Source of the DNA: Nitrospira sp. LK70
GTDB taxonomy: Bacteria; Nitrospirota; Nitrospiria; Nitrospirales; Nitrospiraceae
Reading direction: 5' to 3'
Assembly (NCBI GenBank): GCA_011090425.1
Contig: PHGD01000041.1
Coordinates: forward strand, 1-34,645
Length of the DNA stretch: 34,645 bases
In this document: one piece after another, positions 31,553 through 34,645 of the stretch
Position numbering within the stretch: position 1 is the stretch's first letter
Layout of the letters: each line of letters begins with the position of its first letter
Program-made: the position numbers and the translations under genes
Notes under the pieces: generated by a model
Database searches by the model: none
What the model was told of the DNA's origin: nothing
Seen by the model: only the letters and a program-made list of their open reading frames with translations

Positions 31553-32161
31553 TCACGAGTGGAGCGATTGGGATGCGTCAAGCCATCCGCGCTGGGGTCT
31601 ATAGAATCCGGCTGAAAACTCCATTTTCATCGCATCTTCAACAGGAAGATTGATCGGGCGGAGCACCTGCTCCGGGATAAAGGCAAGAAATCCTGTAAGA
31701 GGATGGATGGCGGTGGGGACGAAGACCATGAAGAGGGTGCGCGATGGTTCGACCTGGAGGGATGGAGGTGCCATCCCCATCACGAAACCCAATGCCCAGC
31801 ATCCATCACGAGGGAATGGAAAGGCAACCACTTTGCTGCGACCAAAGCGGGACCGGAAGTTTAAAATATCGGTCATGCCTTTCAGTGTGAGGTAAATGCT
31901 CTGCACGAGGGGGATCTGTTCAATACGCTGTTCCAGCCTTACTAACAAGCGGTGCCCGATGACATGCTCGCCGATGAGGCCGACAACAGCGAGAAGGATG
32001 ACCAAGAGCAGTAGGCCAAGGCCTGGGACTGGGTCCGACATGTATCGGCCGACGACCCCGTCAAGGATGGTGAACAGAGTCGAGAGAATCAGGAATGTGA
32101 CCCAGGCCGGGACCAAGACGATCAGACCTGTCACGCACGTCTTCCAAAAGAATTTAATCAT
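31553..32161 (-). CDS. DUF502 membrane protein
   Basis: 202 aa with two N-terminal membrane helices (CVTGLIVLVPAWVTFLILST and GLGLLLLVILLAVVGLIGEH). A soluble part follows with the family's conserved VQSIYLTLKGMTDIL and FGRSKVVAFPFPRDGCWALG, VFVPTAIHPLTGFLAFIPEQ. DUF502 proteins are widespread and their role is not known. ATG at 32159-32161 with AAGGA about 9 nt upstream. It appears to be the first gene of the run to the P1 peptidase, divergent from the Trm112-like gene. Confidence 0.88.
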   Translation of the reverse strand: MIKFFWKTCVTGLIVLVPAWVTFLILSTLFTILDGVVGRYMSDPVPGLGLLLLVILLAVVGLIGEHVIGHRLLVRLEQRIEQIPLVQSIYLTLKGMTDILNFRSRFGRSKVVAFPFPRDGCWALGFVMGMAPPSLQVEPSRTLFMVFVPTAIHPLTGFLAFIPEQVLRPINLPVEDAMKMEFSAGFYRPQRGWLDASQSLHS

Positions 32162-32289
32162 GACGAGCCATCCTTGGGGAAAGCAAGTCGAGTGTACCAG
32201 AAATGGTTGAGCATGAGGAGTTCCTTATGAGAGAGGTTGCGCGAGAGATCTCTTTCGATTATGTTACCGGTATCACACAAGGGAGGTCG

Positions 32290-32556
32290 ATGGCTGTGAG
32301 CATTGACAAAGAGCTCTTGGCAATCCTCTGTTGCCCGGATACCAAACAGGCGGTCAGTCTGGCGGAGGAATCCCTCATTCAGAAGCTCAATGCCGCTGTA
32401 GCACGAGGCGGAGTGAAGAATTTGGGGAAGCGGCCAGTGTCTGACGTGCTCGACGGTGGTCTGATTCGCGCCGACCAACAGATCCTCTATCCCATCCGCG
32501 ACCATATTCCGGTGATGCTGATCGAGGAAGGCATTCCGCTCGAACAAATTCGTTGA
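32290..32556 (+). CDS. Trm112/UPF0434-like small protein
   Basis: 88 aa. The start MAVSIDKELLAILCCPDTK and the end LIRADQQILYPIRDHIPVML, then IEEGIPLEQI, are the typical Trm112/UPF0434 pattern ('LLxxLxCPxxK ... YPIxDGIPxxL'). Instead of four zinc Cys only the first pair region CCP is present, as in many bacterial members. In eukaryotes Trm112 activates methyltransferases; the bacterial role is unclear. GGGAGG lies before the ATG; the open frame 29 codons upstream is not needed. Confidence 0.85.
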   Translation: MAVSIDKELLAILCCPDTKQAVSLAEESLIQKLNAAVARGGVKNLGKRPVSDVLDGGLIRADQQILYPIRDHIPVMLIEEGIPLEQIR

Positions 32557-32838
32557 ACCAGCCTGCGACGTACTTCGTACTTCTCTACAGCGGCGGCATT
32601 GGGTCGAGAGACACGCGACCGTTGCTCGTAGACCGACGCTCCATCCCTTCTAGAATGTCTATAGTGCCCAGTCGTGCCGATATCCGGTCGTTGCAGCCTC
32701 CTGCGCTGCGGGGCCTATGCGGCCAGGCCTGACATCTGCGACTATTTTGACGTCGATGCTGGATCAGTGGATAAGGAGAGCCGGTTACGTATCCCCCTGT
32801 CGGATGCTTTGACCGGTGAAGGATCGATATCTAAGAGG

Positions 32839-33120
32839 CTAAGGTGCGACAATTTGAACAGGCTTGTCGAGATTGTCAGTCTTTGAGCCGGTCGAAGTGC
32901 CACAATGCACACAAAGATACTCATAAAGATTTCCGGTTGGCAGAACGAGCAGAAGTCGTTCTCTTGTCGGGGTGGCCATGCGGCACCGAGGACAGAACAG
33001 GAGGGAAGCATTGAGAGAGCCGAATTGGGCTTGTGAGGTGTCTGACGAAGAGCGGGGTTGGCTGCTGGGAGCCCGACGAGTGGTTGGGAGCCAAGGATGG
33101 CCTGATCTGTGTGGACGCAT
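32839..33120 (-). CDS. Putative small zinc-ribbon protein
   Basis: 93 aa in the longest frame. The C-terminal part has CPRC followed by CVHC after 24 residues (LLFCPRCRMATPTRERLLLV, then YEYLCVHCG), a CxxC-CxxC zinc ribbon. The N-terminal 40 residues are Ser/Arg/Pro-rich and low in character, so the true start may be internal, although no better start codon precedes the first Cys pair. No ribosome-binding site is clear. It is plausible because such proteins are common in this kind of genome. Confidence 0.45.
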   Translation of the reverse strand: MRPHRSGHPWLPTTRRAPSSQPRSSSDTSQAQFGSLNASLLFCPRCRMATPTRERLLLVLPTGNLYEYLCVHCGTSTGSKTDNLDKPVQIVAP

Positions 33121-33452
33121 GGTTTTATATTAGTGAGAGTTGTAAGTCCGGGTCAAGGGTTAATCAATTTGAACCGACGGGTAGCGACAGTTGGTCGATC
33201 AATGTCTGTACGACAAGATGGGTGGATCGGACGTCGCTTTGGAAGTTGTGACACCATCCGAGAATAGGGAGAAGTGACAAGATGGATCGGCCCAGATGGG
33301 AGGAGGTGAGCTGGTAGAGTCGTGGCATAGCGTTCGACAGCTAATCAACCTGGTGGCACAGGGCCGATTCACATTGCTCAGAGTTGACTTGAGTGGACAA
33401 GGCCCATACGACGACAGGAGAGACCCGTACCGCGCTGTGATAAAGGGCCGAG
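33121..33452. other. Intergenic region, nothing recognised
   Basis: About 330 bp between two small minus-strand genes. No gene, repeat or promoter that I could support. Confidence 0.45.
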
Positions 33453-33821
33453 TTAGACGGTGGCCTTGGCGGACTCGATCTCAGTTGCTGTGATGAGGCT
33501 TGAGAGGTAATCGGCAACGAAATTGAGGGCTTCCTCCCGTCCGTCGGCGCGGCGTCCTTTCTCTCTTCGCTGTACAGATAGCTCATGATCCAAATCTGAT
33601 TTGACTTCCCCCAGGATTCGTTGGAGAGACGATGGCGTGAGGTTGGTATCCATGTCCTCCAGCTCCTGACAGCGATCGAGAACCCAGTTGAGACCTTCAA
33701 TACGCCCGGCGTAATGCTCCTGCTCGGCTGTATCGATCCTTGCCATCGCAGTGGCGAAAGTCTGTGCTTCGTAAATCAAATTGTAGAAACTGGTGACGCC
33801 CCTTTGTAACGATGGATTCAT
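33453..33821 (-). CDS. Small helical cytoplasmic protein, unknown
   Basis: 122 aa, no signal or membrane segment, predicted mostly helical and acidic/basic mixed (RIDTAEQEHYAGRIEGLNWV, LQRILGEVKSDLDHELSVQR, REKGRRADGREEAL). No family recognised. A sigma-70 promoter with perfect TATAAT lies about 40-60 bp upstream and AAGGAG 13 nt before the ATG, which supports it as a real gene. Confidence 0.65.
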   Translation of the reverse strand: MNPSLQRGVTSFYNLIYEAQTFATAMARIDTAEQEHYAGRIEGLNWVLDRCQELEDMDTNLTPSSLQRILGEVKSDLDHELSVQRREKGRRADGREEALNFVADYLSSLITATEIESAKATV

Positions 33822-33859
33822 AATACTCTTTAGACTCCTTCTCGTTTAGATGAGCCGCA

Positions 33860-33887
33860 ATTATACATGAGATTCGAGTGTGGACAA
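33860..33887 (-). promoter_or_regulatory. Sigma-70 promoter of the 122-aa protein gene
   Basis: Minus strand TTGTCC (33882-33887), a 16-bp spacer and TATAAT (33860-33865). The start is predicted near 33853, about 30 nt before the ATG. Confidence 0.5.
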
Positions 33888-33909
33888 GGGGTATTTTTAG
33901 TTGGCAATC

Positions 33910-34314
33910 TTATGTGAACAGCAGTGAATGGAACTCGTTCATGAACCCGTAGTAGAGGGGTGCAAAATCTTTCAAACAGTCCGGGCTTGTTTCTTTCAAA
34001 CGCTTGAAGAAGAAGACCTGTGAGCGTGGATCGAGTTGCTCCAAGAGTTGACTCAGCTGAGCCATGGAATAACTGCCGGCAGGCACGCTGAGGACATAGT
34101 GAACAAGACGCTCGACGAATTGCTGCGCGACATAATCACTATGCAGATACCCATCTGGGAGTTTACCGGAAGCGAGAAACTCATCAAATGGGATGGCCTG
34201 TGCAGGAAAGGGCACTGATTGCTGCGGATGTGATGTCACGCCGCGAATGCTCCCCAGTTGAATAGCAAGGACGCCATAAGTAAAAACTGTACTGGACGCT
34301 ATCCATCTCGTCAA
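33910..34314 (-). CDS. Putative secreted small protein, unknown
   Basis: 134 aa. The N-terminal SSTVFTYGVLAIQLGSIRGV is moderately hydrophobic and could be a signal peptide. The rest is a helical domain with many aromatic residues (SDYVAQQFVERLVHYVLSV, FKRLKETSPDCLKDFAPLYY). No family recognised. It lies about 200 bp after the NxrB end on the same strand, behind a terminator, so it is probably transcribed on its own. Confidence 0.5.
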   Translation of the reverse strand: MTRWIASSTVFTYGVLAIQLGSIRGVTSHPQQSVPFPAQAIPFDEFLASGKLPDGYLHSDYVAQQFVERLVHYVLSVPAGSYSMAQLSQLLEQLDPRSQVFFFKRLKETSPDCLKDFAPLYYGFMNEFHSLLFT

Positions 34315-34463
34315 GTGCTCAGAAGATACAGTGGTTGTGAGCCAAAAGATAGATGTTTCTGGCTAGATCGGCGCTAGCACTTTCTGCAATACGCGCTTAG
34401 GTCGTGGGCAGTCAAATGGGTGCTTGCTGAACAAAACGGGGGATTGCCGTCCTGAAACAAGCC

Positions 34464-34494
34464 GGGGGCGACGCCCATGACGGACGTCGCCCCC
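34464..34494 (-). terminator. Terminator after the NxrB-like gene
   Basis: A perfect 10-bp GC-rich stem, GGGGGCGACG (34464-34473) with CGTCGCCCCC (34485-34494) and an 11-nt loop. On the minus strand it is followed by GGCTTGTTT. It begins 25 nt after the stop codon. Typical intrinsic terminator, closing the transcript of the nitrite oxidoreductase gene. Confidence 0.75.
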
Positions 34495-34519
34495 ACTGAG
34501 CCTTGCGGCCGAGGTCGAG

Positions 34520-34645
34520 CTACAGCCAGGTCACCCGTTCGGCAGGCCGGATGTAGATGGGCTCTTCGACCTGAATGCGAGCCACTTCTTTCCCCGACTT
34601 ATTGAAGCCCAACACCGTATCGTTGTACATCTCGAACCGCTTCCC
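34520..34645 (-). CDS. nxrB: C-terminus of nitrite oxidoreductase beta subunit, partial (probable)
   Basis: The last 41 codons of a gene that runs off the right edge: GKRFEMYNDTVLGFNKSGKE, then VARIQVEEPIYIRP, then AERVTWL and stop. I recognise this from memory as the end of the Nitrospira NxrB iron-sulfur subunit, which passes electrons from nitrite oxidation. The identification is by resemblance and not by search; no Fe-S Cys cluster lies in the visible part, and the alpha subunit cannot be ruled out. The missing downstream nxr gene and the terminator fit NxrB, which is the last gene of nxrAB. Confidence 0.55.
   Translation of the reverse strand, partial: GKRFEMYNDTVLGFNKSGKEVARIQVEEPIYIRPAERVTWL

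Noticed and set aside
1..34645. tRNA, rRNA, CRISPR arrays, complete insertion sequences
   Set aside because: Read for on both strands; no convincing candidates were seen by eye, though a dedicated tRNA or repeat search was not possible.

Overview
The window most likely comes from a Nitrospira-type nitrite-oxidising bacterium. The main pointer is the partial gene at the right edge on the minus strand. Its last 41 residues read like the C-terminus of the nitrite oxidoreductase beta subunit (NxrB), and a strong hairpin terminator follows the stop. That match was made from memory and is moderate in strength. The many small lipoproteins, CxxC zinc-ribbon proteins, NtrC-type regulators and DUF families fit the same lineage. 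I saw no rRNA, tRNA, CRISPR array or intact insertion sequence.

Layout. (1) 1-3368: the start of an RND efflux pump (minus) faces an NtrC-family sigma-54 response regulator (plus) across about 1 kb of AT-rich DNA. That DNA holds two divergent sigma-54-like promoters, repeated ACATGTG words, a palindrome and the decayed C-terminal end of a histidine kinase. (2) 3499-9835, all minus: a small lipoprotein coupled to the transhydrogenase SthA, a receiver-only protein lacking its phospho-acceptor Asp, a zinc-ribbon protein, an SPFH/band-7 lipoprotein with a truncated second copy, an Slp lipoprotein and small proteins. A 93-nt self-complementary element lies at 8351-8443. (3) 10297-13482: a periplasmic alpha-carbonic anhydrase (plus), a DUF2490 outer-membrane protein, a displaced arfB fragment and an orphan DUF4118 membrane protein.

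(4) 13857-20385, minus: a sensory/transport block of SulP anion transporter, truncated NtrC-like regulator, histidine kinase and intact NtrC-like regulator, with a sigma-54-like promoter and a candidate enhancer palindrome upstream of sulP. (5) 20761-26599: arfB, a secreted TPR protein, an FKBP-gcvT-NUDIX-fabI run, and a small protein upstream of a FIST-domain sensor. (6) 26699-32161, minus: a tightly packed string of DUF502, GNAT, two small lipoproteins, LOG, beta-CASP RNase-like MBL and P1 peptidase, with an internal, possibly leaderless promoter in front of the LOG gene. (7) 32290-34645: a Trm112-like protein, small unknown proteins and the NxrB end.

The best candidate for something new is block (4). 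A transporter gene appears to share an operon with a two-component system whose second regulator has lost both its DNA-binding domain and the sigma-54 contact motif (GAFAGA instead of GAFTGA). A carbonic anhydrase lies about 8 kb away, so a role in bicarbonate sensing and uptake is possible but is inference only. The structured element at 8351-8443, and the arfB 3' repeat with a compensatory base-pair change, are the most interesting non-coding signals.
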